From Candidatus Hydrogenedentota bacterium (GTDB lineage Bacteria > Hydrogenedentota > Hydrogenedentia > Hydrogenedentales > JAJRTN01), in contig JAJRTN010000158.1 in the NCBI GenBank assembly GCA_024278275.1, positions 1 to 57,527 of the forward strand: DNA of 57,527 nucleotides. The letters run 5' to 3'. A model generated the notes under the pieces. The model searched no databases. It had not been told where the DNA came from and saw only the letters and a list, made by a program, of their open reading frames with translations. Made by a program: the position numbers and the translations under genes. Shown in pieces: positions 1 to 8,268 of the stretch (within the stretch, counting starts at the first letter, position 1; every line of letters begins with the position of its first letter).

Positions 1-32
1 CGTTGTGCTTCCAATTGTTGGAGCCGGGTCAT
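1..32 (-). CDS. 5' end of an unidentified gene (partial, possible DNA-binding regulator)
   Basis: An ATG at 32 on the minus strand follows a consensus AGGAGG (40-45) with 7 bases of spacing, so this is a convincing translation start. Only ten codons are visible before the window edge; they read MTRLQQLEAQ. That opening is compatible with small winged-helix regulators (PadR or BlaI/MecI style), but ten residues cannot identify a family. A perfect palindrome lies about 30 bases upstream, which fits an autoregulated repressor. The regulator idea is inference. Confidence 0.5.
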   Translation of the reverse strand, partial: MTRLQQLEAQ

Positions 33-63
33 ACTCAATCCTCCTGTGGTTGTAATCAACGAC

Positions 64-85
64 CATGTAGTATATATACTACATG
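64..85. promoter_or_regulatory. Perfect 22-bp palindrome, candidate operator
   Basis: The half-site CATGTAGTATA is followed directly by its exact reverse complement, giving a 22-bp dyad with no spacer. It sits 32 bases upstream of the start codon at 32 (minus strand) and is AT-rich inside GC-rich DNA. A dyad of this length is typical of a homodimeric repressor site. It has no U tract or loop, so it is not a terminator. Confidence 0.6.
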
Positions 86-265
86 CTACTGCCCAAAAAC
101 AAAAGAAAAATCGAAAAACTCACTTTGGTGACGCAGGCCCGGAAGGCATTCGCGTTTTCGGTTAAGAAACCCAAGATATGGTATAGTAAAGGCGAAACTG
201 CCCCATTGAAGCAAATGGGGATACAGGAACGCGAGCGGTGGTGTTCTTTCCCGGGAGAGTGACGC

Positions 266-979
266 ATGAGCAGGCTGATGGTGGGTGGATGGGTGTTGAC
301 ATTTGTTTTGGCGGGGGTAAGCGCCATGGCGCAGAACAAGCTGGATTGCCCTGGCGATCTTTCGGAGCCCGATGCCGATTTCGATGGGGAGTTACAGGTG
401 TTGTTCGAGAATCTGGAACCCTTCCTGGGACCGCTTCCCCTGGACTCGACGGACCTGGATGTCAGCGGTATCCCTGATCAGGCGGAGCTGGCGCTGCTGG
501 TAACGTACCTGAAGGGAATGGGCCGGGACGCGCCCCTCACGGTGGAAGCCATCTGCCAGTTCGAGGCGAACAAGGCGCTTTGGCTCACGGACGGGTTGCT
601 CGCGGATTTTGAAAATGTGTTTGGTGCCTCGCCCAATGCCATTGCGGCGCTCATGTCCATGAGTCCGGCCATGAACACGGTGTTTCAGACCCTCGGCGCG
701 ACGGAGACCTATCCGGTCATCCACTGGCCCGGCGAGGAAGGCGAGCCGCCACCTTTTTCAATTAACGGCGATCTCGACCGCGACGGCCTGACTAACATGG
801 AAGAATGGGCCAACGTGATCAGTTCGGATCGTCGCGTGGAGGACTATATACAGGCCGCCGCATATCCGGGCCTGGACGGCAGCAACACGCTTCCCCTGAT
901 CTCCGACGCCGGCCTGGCGTTGCTGATCGCACTTTTGGGCATGGCCGGCCTGCGCCTCTTTCGCCGGCGTGCGGTCTGA
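266..979 (+). CDS. Secreted protein with IPTL-like C-terminal anchor
   Basis: A 237-residue exported protein of unknown role. Residues 1-22 form a signal peptide (hydrophobic WVLTFVLAGVSA, then AMAQ). An acidic Asp-rich stretch (NGDLDRDGLTNMEEW, near 168-182) looks like a single EF-hand or thrombospondin-3-type calcium loop. The C-terminus has LPLISDAG, a hydrophobic helix and RRR, which matches the layout of IPTL-CTERM sorting tails, although the usual IPTL tetrad is LPLI here. The start is supported by GGGAG 8 bases upstream. It ends 25 bases before crcB, with which it shares no obvious function. The exact sorting class is an inference. Confidence 0.75.
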   Translation: MSRLMVGGWVLTFVLAGVSAMAQNKLDCPGDLSEPDADFDGELQVLFENLEPFLGPLPLDSTDLDVSGIPDQAELALLVTYLKGMGRDAPLTVEAICQFEANKALWLTDGLLADFENVFGASPNAIAALMSMSPAMNTVFQTLGATETYPVIHWPGEEGEPPPFSINGDLDRDGLTNMEEWANVISSDRRVEDYIQAAAYPGLDGSNTLPLISDAGLALLIALLGMAGLRLFRRRAV

Positions 980-1004
980 GGCGCGGCATACCGGGATGGC
1001 GTGA

Positions 1005-1388
1005 GTGATTAAAATTGCCATGATAGCGGCCGGTGGGGCCGTCGGGGCCGCCGGCCGCTACACCGTGGCCTATTGGGGCCAGAAACTCTCGCCTGGAATG
1101 TTTCCCCTGGGTACGTTGCTGGTCAACCTTGTCGGTTGTTTTCTCATCGGCTTTTTTTATGTCGTGTTGACGCAACACGCATTGATTCGTGAAGAGTACC
1201 GTGTCGGTCTGCTGGTGGGGTTTCTCGGCGCCTTTACCACCTTCTCCACCTTCGGCTATGAGACTTTCACCTTGCTCAATGACGGGCAGAAAGGCCTGGC
1301 GGTGGCCAATGTTCTCGTGAGCAACGTGGCCGGACTTGCGCTGGTGTGGCTGGGCTACCGCCTGGCCGAGCGCCTTTACGGAGGGTGA
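1005..1388 (+). CDS. crcB: CrcB/Fluc fluoride channel
   Basis: A 127-residue, four-helix inner-membrane protein that exports fluoride as a dual-topology dimer. Family landmarks are GGAVGAAGRY near the N-terminus, GTLLVNLVGCFLIG in helix 2 and TTFSTFGYE in helix 3 (the Phe-box region lining the pore). Length is normal for Fluc. Translation begins at a GTG; the Shine-Dalgarno is weak, and a shorter ATG start at 1020 is possible. It is 4 bases from the DUF190 gene, a common partner. No fluoride riboswitch was seen upstream. Confidence 0.92.
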   Translation: MIKIAMIAAGGAVGAAGRYTVAYWGQKLSPGMFPLGTLLVNLVGCFLIGFFYVVLTQHALIREEYRVGLLVGFLGAFTTFSTFGYETFTLLNDGQKGLAVANVLVSNVAGLALVWLGYRLAERLYGG

Positions 1389-1392
1389 TTCC

Positions 1393-1734
1393 ATGACGAT
1401 TCCGGAAGATGGTTACCAACTCCGTATTTACATCGGCGAGAGCGACCGCTGGCATCGCAAGCCGCTCTACGAAGCCATCGTTGTCAAGGCGCGTGAACTG
1501 AGGATGGCGGGGGCCACGGTATTACGCGGCCCCATGGGTTTTGGCGCCAAAAGTCACCTCCACACCGCCAAGGTGCTGCGTCTATCCGAAGACCTCCCCA
1601 TGGTTATCGAGATCATTGACAGTAAAGAAAAGATTGATACCTTTATTCCCTACATCGACGAAATGGTCGGCGACGGCCTGGTCACCCTGGAACGAGTGCA
1701 GGTGATCAGGTATCACGCGGAGGCCGACACCTGA
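1393..1734 (+). CDS. DUF190 family protein (CrcB-associated)
   Basis: A 113-residue soluble protein of the DUF190 family, often encoded next to crcB. Typical blocks are LRIYIGESDRW, KPLYEAIVVKARE, GATVLRGPMGFG and LPMVIEIIDS, ending with the ferredoxin-like/GlnB-type fold seen in the family. The ATG at 1393 has GGAGGG just upstream; a longer in-frame reading from 1336 lies inside crcB and is not needed. The gene is 4 bases downstream of crcB and so co-transcribed. A role in fluoride homeostasis is inferred from linkage only. Its last 22 bases overlap the end of the convergent radical SAM gene. Confidence 0.88.
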   Translation: MTIPEDGYQLRIYIGESDRWHRKPLYEAIVVKARELRMAGATVLRGPMGFGAKSHLHTAKVLRLSEDLPMVIEIIDSKEKIDTFIPYIDEMVGDGLVTLERVQVIRYHAEADT

Positions 1735-2618
1735 GGTTCGCTGCAACTGGCGCCGTGGGCGAAGCAGGAGAAACAGCGGTGATGGCGCAGCATGACGCGG
1801 GGTGTTATGGCCTCCGTCAGCGTGCCGCCCAGGTCATAACCGGGATCGTCGTCCACCAGCGTACAGGCATAAACCCGCATCCGGCCGTCGCGCTTTACCA
1901 CCATCTTGCTGTAGGCGCACATGAAGCCCGCCCGGCTTTCTTCCGTGTGGTGGGTGGTCATGCAATGCTCGGTGATACGGGGCACACCTTCCGGATGGGC
2001 GCCCGGGGGAAAGAACTCGGGAAACACCACGATGGGGGTCTCGTCCGGCAGTCCGGCGGCGGCAAAATGTTTTCGATAGGCCCCGTTTACCGCTTCCGTG
2101 TCATCATCCCGCCGCCCGAGGCGGGCGATGGAAACACCAAAACCCGCGCGATGGAGCCTCCCCGCGGTATCCAGCGCCAGCGCGAAATTGCCCTCCCCGC
2201 GGTTCGCGTCGTGCAATGCGGGGTCGGGGTAGTCAAAGCTGATACGGAACCGCACGGCGTTGGGCTTTTGCCGCAGCGTGGTAAGTTGCTCAAAGCGCTT
2301 GCCCAAGGGCTTCGTGCCATTGGTGAGTACCAGGCAGGGACGCCGGTCGAGGGCATGGCCCAGGATGGCCAGAATATCCCGGTTCACGAAAGGCTCTCCA
2401 CCAGTGAAGGAAAACTGTTCCACGCCCAGCGTCAATGCTTCCTCCACGAACGGCTTCACGTCATGGAGGGTAATTTGCTGGAGACGTCCGTCACCGGGGC
2501 GCGAGCCTTCCAGGCAAAAGGGACACGACAGATTACACGCGGTCCCCGTGTGAAACCAGAGTTCTTTCAGGGTATGTGGCTGAATATAGCCCGGGGCGGA
2601 CCCCATTGGGGATGGCAC
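1713..2618 (-). CDS. Radical SAM protein with C-terminal Cys cluster
   Basis: A 301-residue radical SAM enzyme. The Fe4S4-binding CNLSCPFC motif is near residue 28, followed by the SAM-binding FTGGEPF motif and a TIM-barrel-like core. A late Cys group (CFSCFAHGASC) resembles an auxiliary cluster or truncated SPASM region. The GTG at 2618 has AAGGA 8 bases upstream; an ATG four codons later is possible. The gene is divergent from arsM across a 252-base region, so it may belong to the arsenic response, but it lacks recognisable ArsS signatures. The substrate is unknown. Confidence 0.75.
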   Translation of the reverse strand: MPSPMGSAPGYIQPHTLKELWFHTGTACNLSCPFCLEGSRPGDGRLQQITLHDVKPFVEEALTLGVEQFSFTGGEPFVNRDILAILGHALDRRPCLVLTNGTKPLGKRFEQLTTLRQKPNAVRFRISFDYPDPALHDANRGEGNFALALDTAGRLHRAGFGVSIARLGRRDDDTEAVNGAYRKHFAAAGLPDETPIVVFPEFFPPGAHPEGVPRITEHCMTTHHTEESRAGFMCAYSKMVVKRDGRMRVYACTLVDDDPGYDLGGTLTEAITPRVMLRHHRCFSCFAHGASCSEPQVSASA

Positions 2619-2870
2619 GTATTAAAATCCTTGGTTTTGTAAATGCCCTGCGGGCAGGACATGTTTTCCAGTCGCCACAGTCAGTATAATTCATCGGACC
2701 CTGGAGATCATGTCATGGGGTTTTCGGTCTCCCCTCCCCCCGGCAGGCCCGGCCCGTGGCATGGTATTGGCCTTGGCCGGAATACAGGGACGGGCAAGGC
2801 GTGTTTTCCGGGTATCTAGCCGAACCTGGCGTGGCGGCCGTGGCGGTGCTTCACGAGCAAAGGACAACGA

Positions 2871-3914
2871 ATGGCGACGACCGACACGTACATCAATGCA
2901 CAAGTGAAGGAATACTACGGGCGGGTGTTGAAGTCGCGGGACGACCTCCAGACCAATGCCTGCTGCACGGCGGAGGACCTCCCGCCGCGGATCAAAGCTA
3001 TTCTCAAGGAACTGGACCCCGAATTGATCGAGCGTTCTTACGGTTGCGGCGCCCCCTTTCCGGAACTGCTCGAAGGCCGAACCGTCCTGGATCTCGGCTG
3101 CGGCACGGGGAAGGACGTTTACGTGGCCGCCCGCCTGGTGGGTCCCGACGGCTTCGTCATCGGCGTGGACATGACCGAGGAACAGCTTGCCGTGGCGCGG
3201 CGTCATGTGGATTCCCAGATGCGGGCCTTCGGTTATGATCAGCCCAACGTGGACTTTCGCATGGGCTACATCGAGGACCTCGATTGCGCCGGCATCGAGG
3301 ACGATTCGGTTGACGTGGTGATCTCGAACTGCGTGATCAACCTGTCGCCCGACAAGGCGCGAGTCTTCAGCGAAATCATGCGCGTGCTCCGGCCCGGCGG
3401 TGAACTGTATTTTTCTGATGTCTTCGCCGACCGGCGCCTGCCTGCCGAATTGCGTGACGATCCCGTACTCTACGGTGAATGCCTCAGTGGCGCGCTCTAC
3501 CGCGAGGATTTCCGCCGTATCATGGTGGACCTGGGCTGTGCCGACGTGCGGGAAGTCAGCGGCTACGCCATCACCATCGACAGCCCGGAAATCGAGGCCC
3601 GCATCGGTTTTGCCAACTTCCGATCCAGTACCATCCGTGCCTTCAAGCTCGATTCCCTGGAAGATCGCTGCGAGGATTACGGTCAGGTCGCCTGGTACCT
3701 CGGCACCATTCCTGACCATCCCCATGCCTTCGCCCTCGACCAGGGCCACGTCTTTGAGACGGGCAAGCCCATGCTCGTTTGCGGCAACACGGCCGCCATG
3801 CTTGAAGACACCCGTTTCGCGCTCCATTTCCGTGTCCAGGGCGACCGCGCCACTCATTTTGGCGTCTTCGACTGTGGCGAAGCGCCGGGGGAAGACACGG
3901 GCGGCTGCTGCTGA
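2871..3914 (+). CDS. arsM: Arsenite S-adenosylmethionine methyltransferase ArsM
   Basis: A 347-residue cytosolic enzyme that methylates As(III) using SAM. The SAM-binding site is VLDLGCGTGKD (72-82). The four cysteines used by ArsM for As(III) binding are recognisable: the CC pair at 31-32, C59 (YGCG), C154 (SNCVINL) and C204 (GECLSGA). A terminal GGCC adds possible metal-binding thiols. The ATG has AAGGA 8 bases upstream. Arsenic genes are scattered here: the nearest other one is arsC at 29.9 kb. No ArsR-type repressor gene is visible nearby. Confidence 0.93.
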   Translation: MATTDTYINAQVKEYYGRVLKSRDDLQTNACCTAEDLPPRIKAILKELDPELIERSYGCGAPFPELLEGRTVLDLGCGTGKDVYVAARLVGPDGFVIGVDMTEEQLAVARRHVDSQMRAFGYDQPNVDFRMGYIEDLDCAGIEDDSVDVVISNCVINLSPDKARVFSEIMRVLRPGGELYFSDVFADRRLPAELRDDPVLYGECLSGALYREDFRRIMVDLGCADVREVSGYAITIDSPEIEARIGFANFRSSTIRAFKLDSLEDRCEDYGQVAWYLGTIPDHPHAFALDQGHVFETGKPMLVCGNTAAMLEDTRFALHFRVQGDRATHFGVFDCGEAPGEDTGGCC

Positions 3915-4058
3915 AGATTTTTTCGGCGTGGGTTCCGGACACAGTGGACGGAAGGGACCGGGTGGGCGAACCCGTGTGTCCATGCACAGACCGGGGAAAC
4001 AGGCACCACTTGCATGGGCGCGTTCATGATGCTCTAATGGCGGCAAGGAGACCCATCC

Positions 4059-6275
4059 ATGCACGCTGCCATTCGACCGAACACCCTGATCGCCTGCTGC
4101 ATAACCTTGATACTAGCCGCGCCGATCATCGCCCAGCCCACGGAAAACGGGAAGGACCCGACCATGAAAGACCAGTTTCTTAATCCGCCCGATGCCTACC
4201 GTATGCTCCAGATTATCCATGGAAACTTCCATTACCCCCCCGTGGGCGACACCATTGAAGCCATGGCTGAGCGTCTGAAGGAAAATGGCTACGGCGGCGT
4301 GGTGGCCAATGTGAGCTTCGATGATTACCTGGAGAGCGAGGAACATTGGGCCACGTTCTTGAAAGCCCTCGATGTTTACCGCGAAAAAGGGATGACCTTC
4401 TGGCTCTACGACGAAAAAGGCTATCCCAGCGGCAAGGCGGGGGGGCTCACTTTGCGCGGCCATCCGGAGTTCGAGTGCAAAGGGATCATCGCGTCACGGA
4501 TCGAAGGCGAGGGCACACTCCGGATCGAACTGCCGAGGAACGAGCGCATCGACGGCCCGCCGCTGCTGGTGATTGCCGCGCCCGTGGTGGATGGCCGGTA
4601 CGACCTTTCCCGCCAGGTGGACCTCACGGACAAGGTGATCGATGGGGCGGTCGCCTTCGAGACGAAGGGCGGGCCGTGGGGGCTCATGGCCTTCCAGGTC
4701 AAGCGCATGTACGAGGGTACCCACATCGAGGCGAACTACTCGGACACGCTTCCCTACGTGGATATCATGGACCGCGACGCCATCGCCCGGTTCATCGAGG
4801 TGACTCACGAGGCGTACAGGAAACGGTGCAGCCCGGAGGCGTGGGACGCCATCGCCGCCATCTTTACCGACGAGCCGTCTCTCATGGTGGCCTACCTCAA
4901 GGAACGGGAAGGACTCCTGCCCGTGGTGCCCTGGAGCCGCCATTTCCGCGACTATTTCCGGACCCGCTTTGACTACGATATCGTGGCGGAACTGCCCAAG
5001 CTCTTCGTGGACGCGGGGGAAACCACCGTCTATCGCCGGCTCGACTTCTGGCGGGCCGTGGCGGAACTGGTGGAGGAGAACTACTACGGCCAGATACAGG
5101 CATGGTGCCGGGCCAACGGTATCGACGCCTCCGGTCACGGCCTCATCGAGGAGAGCATTTACCATCACGCCCTCTTCGAGGGCGATCACTACCGCAACCT
5201 GCGCAGGATGGACGTGCCCGGTATCGACATGCTCAGCTCGAACCCCACGGAGCTGGCGCGGTCGCGCCAGATTCCCGTGCCCAAGTTCGTCAGCAGCGTC
5301 ACGCACATGATCGGCCGGTGGGAGAACCAGAGCGAAACATCGAGTCATGTGCAGCGTGTGCGGAAGCTGCCCTGCTCCTACGAACAGCGCCTCGCCACCA
5401 TCAACTTCCAGTATGTCCTCGGCCTGACGCGCATCACCTCCTATTATCGCTTCGACGAGTTCGACGACGAACAGCGTGTGGAGTTCAACAACCACATCGC
5501 GCGCCTGGGCTACATGCTCACCCAGGGACGGCATATCGCCGACATCGGGGTCTACTACCCCATCCAGAGCGTGTGGGGCGAACTGACACCCACGGGCGAA
5601 CTCACCTGGAAGCCCCCCGTCGGCGAGCGTGTTCAACGGGTGAACAATCACTTCGGCCATGTCTCCCAGGAGTTGCTCGCCAACCAGCGGGATTTCGACT
5701 ACCTTGATGACGAGGCGATTCTGGAGGCTGAGGTGCGGGACGGTGCGCTCCATCTGCAGGGGGAGGCCTTCCGCTGTGTGGTGCTGCCCGAGGCATGGGT
5801 CATGCCCCTGGAAACCCTCCAGCAATTGGCCGACCTCGTCGAGGCGGGCGGTGGCATCGTAGCCTTGGGCGGGCTGCCGGAGAAAGGCATGAACCCCGAG
5901 GAGACGGAAGGCGTGGTGGCCCTGTCGAAACAACTCGCCGCCTCGGACCGCGTCATCGAAATCCGTGATGTGCCCGGCGTGGCGGAGGCCGTGGGCAAGC
6001 TCGTCCCGGCCGACCTCTTCCTGCGCAATCCCTGCCGCGATCTGTTCTACTGTCACCGCAAGCTCGATGGCAAGGACATTTACTTCCTTGCCAACCTCGC
6101 CGAGGAGACGGTTCAGACCTACGCCGTCTTCCGCACGCAAGGAAAAACGGCCCAACGCTGGGAACCCCGCACCGGCATCATCCGCGATATGACCGAGGTG
6201 ATGAGCGACGATGAAACCCTCATCTGCCCCGTCATGCTTGATCCGTTGGAAGGTGTGTTCGTGGTGATCGAGTAG
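4059..6275 (+). CDS. GH106-like (alpha-L-rhamnosidase family) secreted protein
   Basis: A 738-residue exported protein resembling GH106 enzymes, which release L-rhamnose from plant and microbial glycans. Residues 1-25 form a signal peptide ending AQ. The family-like [15 protein letters not shown] block is near residue 117, IFTDEPS supplies a candidate catalytic acid near 270, and GHGLIEE follows in the barrel. The C-terminal third looks like the beta-rich and GATase-like accessory region. It is shorter than many GH106 enzymes (often near 1000 residues), so the activity could differ. AAGGAG lies 8 bases upstream of the ATG. Confidence 0.75.
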   Translation: MHAAIRPNTLIACCITLILAAPIIAQPTENGKDPTMKDQFLNPPDAYRMLQIIHGNFHYPPVGDTIEAMAERLKENGYGGVVANVSFDDYLESEEHWATFLKALDVYREKGMTFWLYDEKGYPSGKAGGLTLRGHPEFECKGIIASRIEGEGTLRIELPRNERIDGPPLLVIAAPVVDGRYDLSRQVDLTDKVIDGAVAFETKGGPWGLMAFQVKRMYEGTHIEANYSDTLPYVDIMDRDAIARFIEVTHEAYRKRCSPEAWDAIAAIFTDEPSLMVAYLKEREGLLPVVPWSRHFRDYFRTRFDYDIVAELPKLFVDAGETTVYRRLDFWRAVAELVEENYYGQIQAWCRANGIDASGHGLIEESIYHHALFEGDHYRNLRRMDVPGIDMLSSNPTELARSRQIPVPKFVSSVTHMIGRWENQSETSSHVQRVRKLPCSYEQRLATINFQYVLGLTRITSYYRFDEFDDEQRVEFNNHIARLGYMLTQGRHIADIGVYYPIQSVWGELTPTGELTWKPPVGERVQRVNNHFGHVSQELLANQRDFDYLDDEAILEAEVRDGALHLQGEAFRCVVLPEAWVMPLETLQQLADLVEAGGGIVALGGLPEKGMNPEETEGVVALSKQLAASDRVIEIRDVPGVAEAVGKLVPADLFLRNPCRDLFYCHRKLDGKDIYFLANLAEETVQTYAVFRTQGKTAQRWEPRTGIIRDMTEVMSDDETLICPVMLDPLEGVFVVIE

Positions 6276-6279
6276 CCCC

Positions 6280-6369
6280 ACCGGCTCCACCGGCTCCACC
6301 GGCTCCACCGGCTCCACCGGCTCCACCGGCTCCACCGGCTCCACCGGCTCCACCGGCCCCACCGGCCCC
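6280..6369. repeat. 9-bp minisatellite, ten units
   Basis: Eight perfect tandem copies of ACCGGCTCC (6280-6351) are followed by two ACCGGCCCC variants (6352-6369). The array starts a few bases after the stop codon of the GH106-like gene. Because the unit is a multiple of three, it creates long Gly/Ala or Ser/Trp shadow readings on the other strand. Those are not genes. Confidence 0.95.
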
Positions 6370-6375
6370 ATCGAT

Positions 6376-6393
6376 CCCATAGGTCCCATAGGT
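6376..6393. repeat. Second 9-bp direct repeat, two units
   Basis: CCCATAGGT is repeated twice directly after the ACCGGCTCC array and in the same 9-base register. It appears to be a second minisatellite family abutting the first. Confidence 0.8.
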
Positions 6394-6456
6394 CCCCGCC
6401 CGTTGCGCCTTTGGAACGGGCGTTGGTATGATATGCGTCTTCTCGAAAGGTGACGC

Positions 6457-7392
6457 ATGCTGAAAGACGAAGACACGGAACACGGCAAGGAACGGGCCGC
6501 GCTGGACGCGACCAGGGTGGCCATGTCAACCGCGTTGGAGATGGCTTCGTCGGAAGGCCGTGTCAGCCTGATCGTCATGGCCGGTGGTGAAATTGGTCGT
6601 GAGCACGAGGTGCGCCGAGGCAGCCAGCTCATCGGTCGCTCCGAACAGGCAGACATCGTGGTAAGTGCCGCCAGTGTTTCCCGCCGGCATGCCCGCATCG
6701 ATTACCGCGAGGACAGCGGGAAGCCGGGCTATGAAATCACGGACCTGGGAAGCAGCAACGGCACTTTCGTGAACGGGCGGCGCGTGGTGACGGCCCCCCT
6801 GATGAACGGCACGCGGGTGGCCGTGGGTGATGTGGTCTTCAAGTTTGTCATCGAGGACGAGGCCGAGGCGCGGTACCACCAGCAGGTACACCGCCTGATC
6901 AATTATGATCAGCTTACCGGCCTTCTCACCATGGACGCCTTTCGCCGCCGTCTCGACACGCACCTCCGCCGGAGTGGGCCGGGAAACATCTTTTGTCTCG
7001 CCATGACCGATCTGGATGGGCTGAAGAAGGTCAACGACAGCCATGGCCATCTCGCCGGACGCATGACGGTGCGGGAGATGGGCGCCATGATGCGGGACTG
7101 TCTGAGGGAACGGGACGTGGCCGGGCTCTATGGCGGCGACGAGGCCATCATCCTTTTCGATGATGCGGATCTCGACGAGGCGGAGACCGTGGCGGAGAAG
7201 ATTCGCGCCACCATCGAGGCGCGTGAACTTGACCACCAGGGCGCGGTGTTCAAGGTCACCATCAGCCAGGGCCTGGCCGAATGGCCCGCCCACGGCGAAA
7301 CGGCGGAAGCCCTCATCGCCGCGGCCGACCGCGCCCTCTACGCCGCCAAGGCCGCCGGACGCAACCGCGTCGTCCGGTGTGATGCCCTCTAA
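6457..7392 (+). CDS. FHA-GGDEF protein, probably degenerate diguanylate cyclase
   Basis: A 311-residue cytosolic signalling protein. The FHA domain (about 35-130) has the phosphothreonine-binding pattern GRS (60-62), SVSRRH and GSSNGTFVNG (98-107). The GGDEF domain (about 148-310) keeps the metal-binding DLDGLKKVND (185-194) and an inhibitory-site RERD (217-220). However, its signature reads GGDEA (226-230), and the Asp normally five residues after the conserved GH is Arg202 (GHLAGR). That Asp contacts the guanine base in PleD-type cyclases, so activity is doubtful. AAAGGTGA precedes the ATG. No transmembrane segment is visible. Confidence 0.88.
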   Translation: MLKDEDTEHGKERAALDATRVAMSTALEMASSEGRVSLIVMAGGEIGREHEVRRGSQLIGRSEQADIVVSAASVSRRHARIDYREDSGKPGYEITDLGSSNGTFVNGRRVVTAPLMNGTRVAVGDVVFKFVIEDEAEARYHQQVHRLINYDQLTGLLTMDAFRRRLDTHLRRSGPGNIFCLAMTDLDGLKKVNDSHGHLAGRMTVREMGAMMRDCLRERDVAGLYGGDEAIILFDDADLDEAETVAEKIRATIEARELDHQGAVFKVTISQGLAEWPAHGETAEALIAAADRALYAAKAAGRNRVVRCDAL

Positions 7393-7470
7393 ACGCTCTT
7401 TGTGAAAAGATGATTTTCAGCGAAATCGCCACATGGTTCCGTCATGTCGCAACACCGGGGGAGCATCTCC

Positions 7471-8268
7471 ATGACCCATCACCCCTTGTCCCCACTGATT
7501 ACCCTCACCACCGACTTCGGTCCGCGGGACCCTTACGTGGCTGCTATGAAAGGCGTGCTTCACCGCGAATGCCCCGGCGTGCACCTGGAGGATCTCAGCC
7601 ACGAAATCGGGCCGGGAAATCTGCTTGAATGCGCCCTTTTCATCGCGGGTGCCGCGCCCTGGTTTCCCGAGGGGACCGTTCACCTGGTGGTGGTCGATCC
7701 GGGCGTGGGAAGTACAAGAGCCCCCATCATCGCGCGCGCCGGCGGGCAATACTTCGTTTGCCCCGACAACGGCGTACTCTCCCTGTTCCTCGCGGAGCAG
7801 TTGGACTTCTCGGCACGTACCATCACCGATTCCGAGTTCATGCTGCCCGAGGTGAGTGCTACTTTCCACGGCCGCGATGTTTTCGCCGTGAGCGCCGCGC
7901 GGCTGGCGGCCGGGTTTCCCATGGAGGAAGCCGGCCCGCCCACGGAAGAGCTGGTGCAATTGAATCTTCCCCAGCCCGCCATCGAGGAGGACGGCCGCGT
8001 TCAGGGCGTGGTGATCCACGTGGATCACTTTGGCAACTGCATCACCAATATCCGGCCCGTCCACCTGCGGGAGGACACGTCCTACCGCGTGCAATTCGGC
8101 GGGCGTGCCCTGGGAGGCATCCATGGCCACTATGCCGCGGCACGGCCCGACGAAGCGCTGGCATTGTTCGGCGGCACGGGCTATCTCGAGATCGCCGTCC
8201 GCGACGGCAACGCCAACAAAACTTTCGGCCTCGATCCCGGAGAGCCGGTCACGCTCTATTTGCCCTGA
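7471..8268 (+). CDS. SAM hydroxide adenosyltransferase (DUF62 family)
   Basis: A 265-residue member of the SAM hydroxide adenosyltransferase family, related to fluorinase and chlorinase. It splits SAM to adenosine and methionine using water. Family blocks are ITLTTDFGPRDPYVAAMKG at the start, VVVDPGVGS, the FVCPDNGVLS segment, FHGRDVFA and HVDHFGNCITNI. The halogenase-specific insert is not apparent, so a hydrolase is more likely than a halogenase. The ATG at 7471 has GGGGGAG 7 bases upstream; the earlier ATG at 7444 has no ribosome site. Its last 13 bases overlap the convergent protease gene. Confidence 0.88.
   Translation: MTHHPLSPLITLTTDFGPRDPYVAAMKGVLHRECPGVHLEDLSHEIGPGNLLECALFIAGAAPWFPEGTVHLVVVDPGVGSTRAPIIARAGGQYFVCPDNGVLSLFLAEQLDFSARTITDSEFMLPEVSATFHGRDVFAVSAARLAAGFPMEEAGPPTEELVQLNLPQPAIEEDGRVQGVVIHVDHFGNCITNIRPVHLREDTSYRVQFGGRALGGIHGHYAAARPDEALALFGGTGYLEIAVRDGNANKTFGLDPGEPVTLYLP

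Noticed and set aside
890-1004. Fluoride riboswitch upstream of crcB
   Set aside because: The space is taken by the upstream coding sequence, and no crcB-motif pseudoknot pattern is apparent.
2691-4064. A 457-codon open frame opposite arsM
   Set aside because: The plus strand has clear ArsM motifs and a ribosome site; the antisense reading has neither.
4494-6698. A 734-codon open frame on the minus strand opposite the GH106-like gene
   Set aside because: It is antisense to a well-supported gene, lacks a ribosome site and family motifs, and its middle is made by the 9-bp minisatellite. Long antisense frames are expected in GC-rich DNA.
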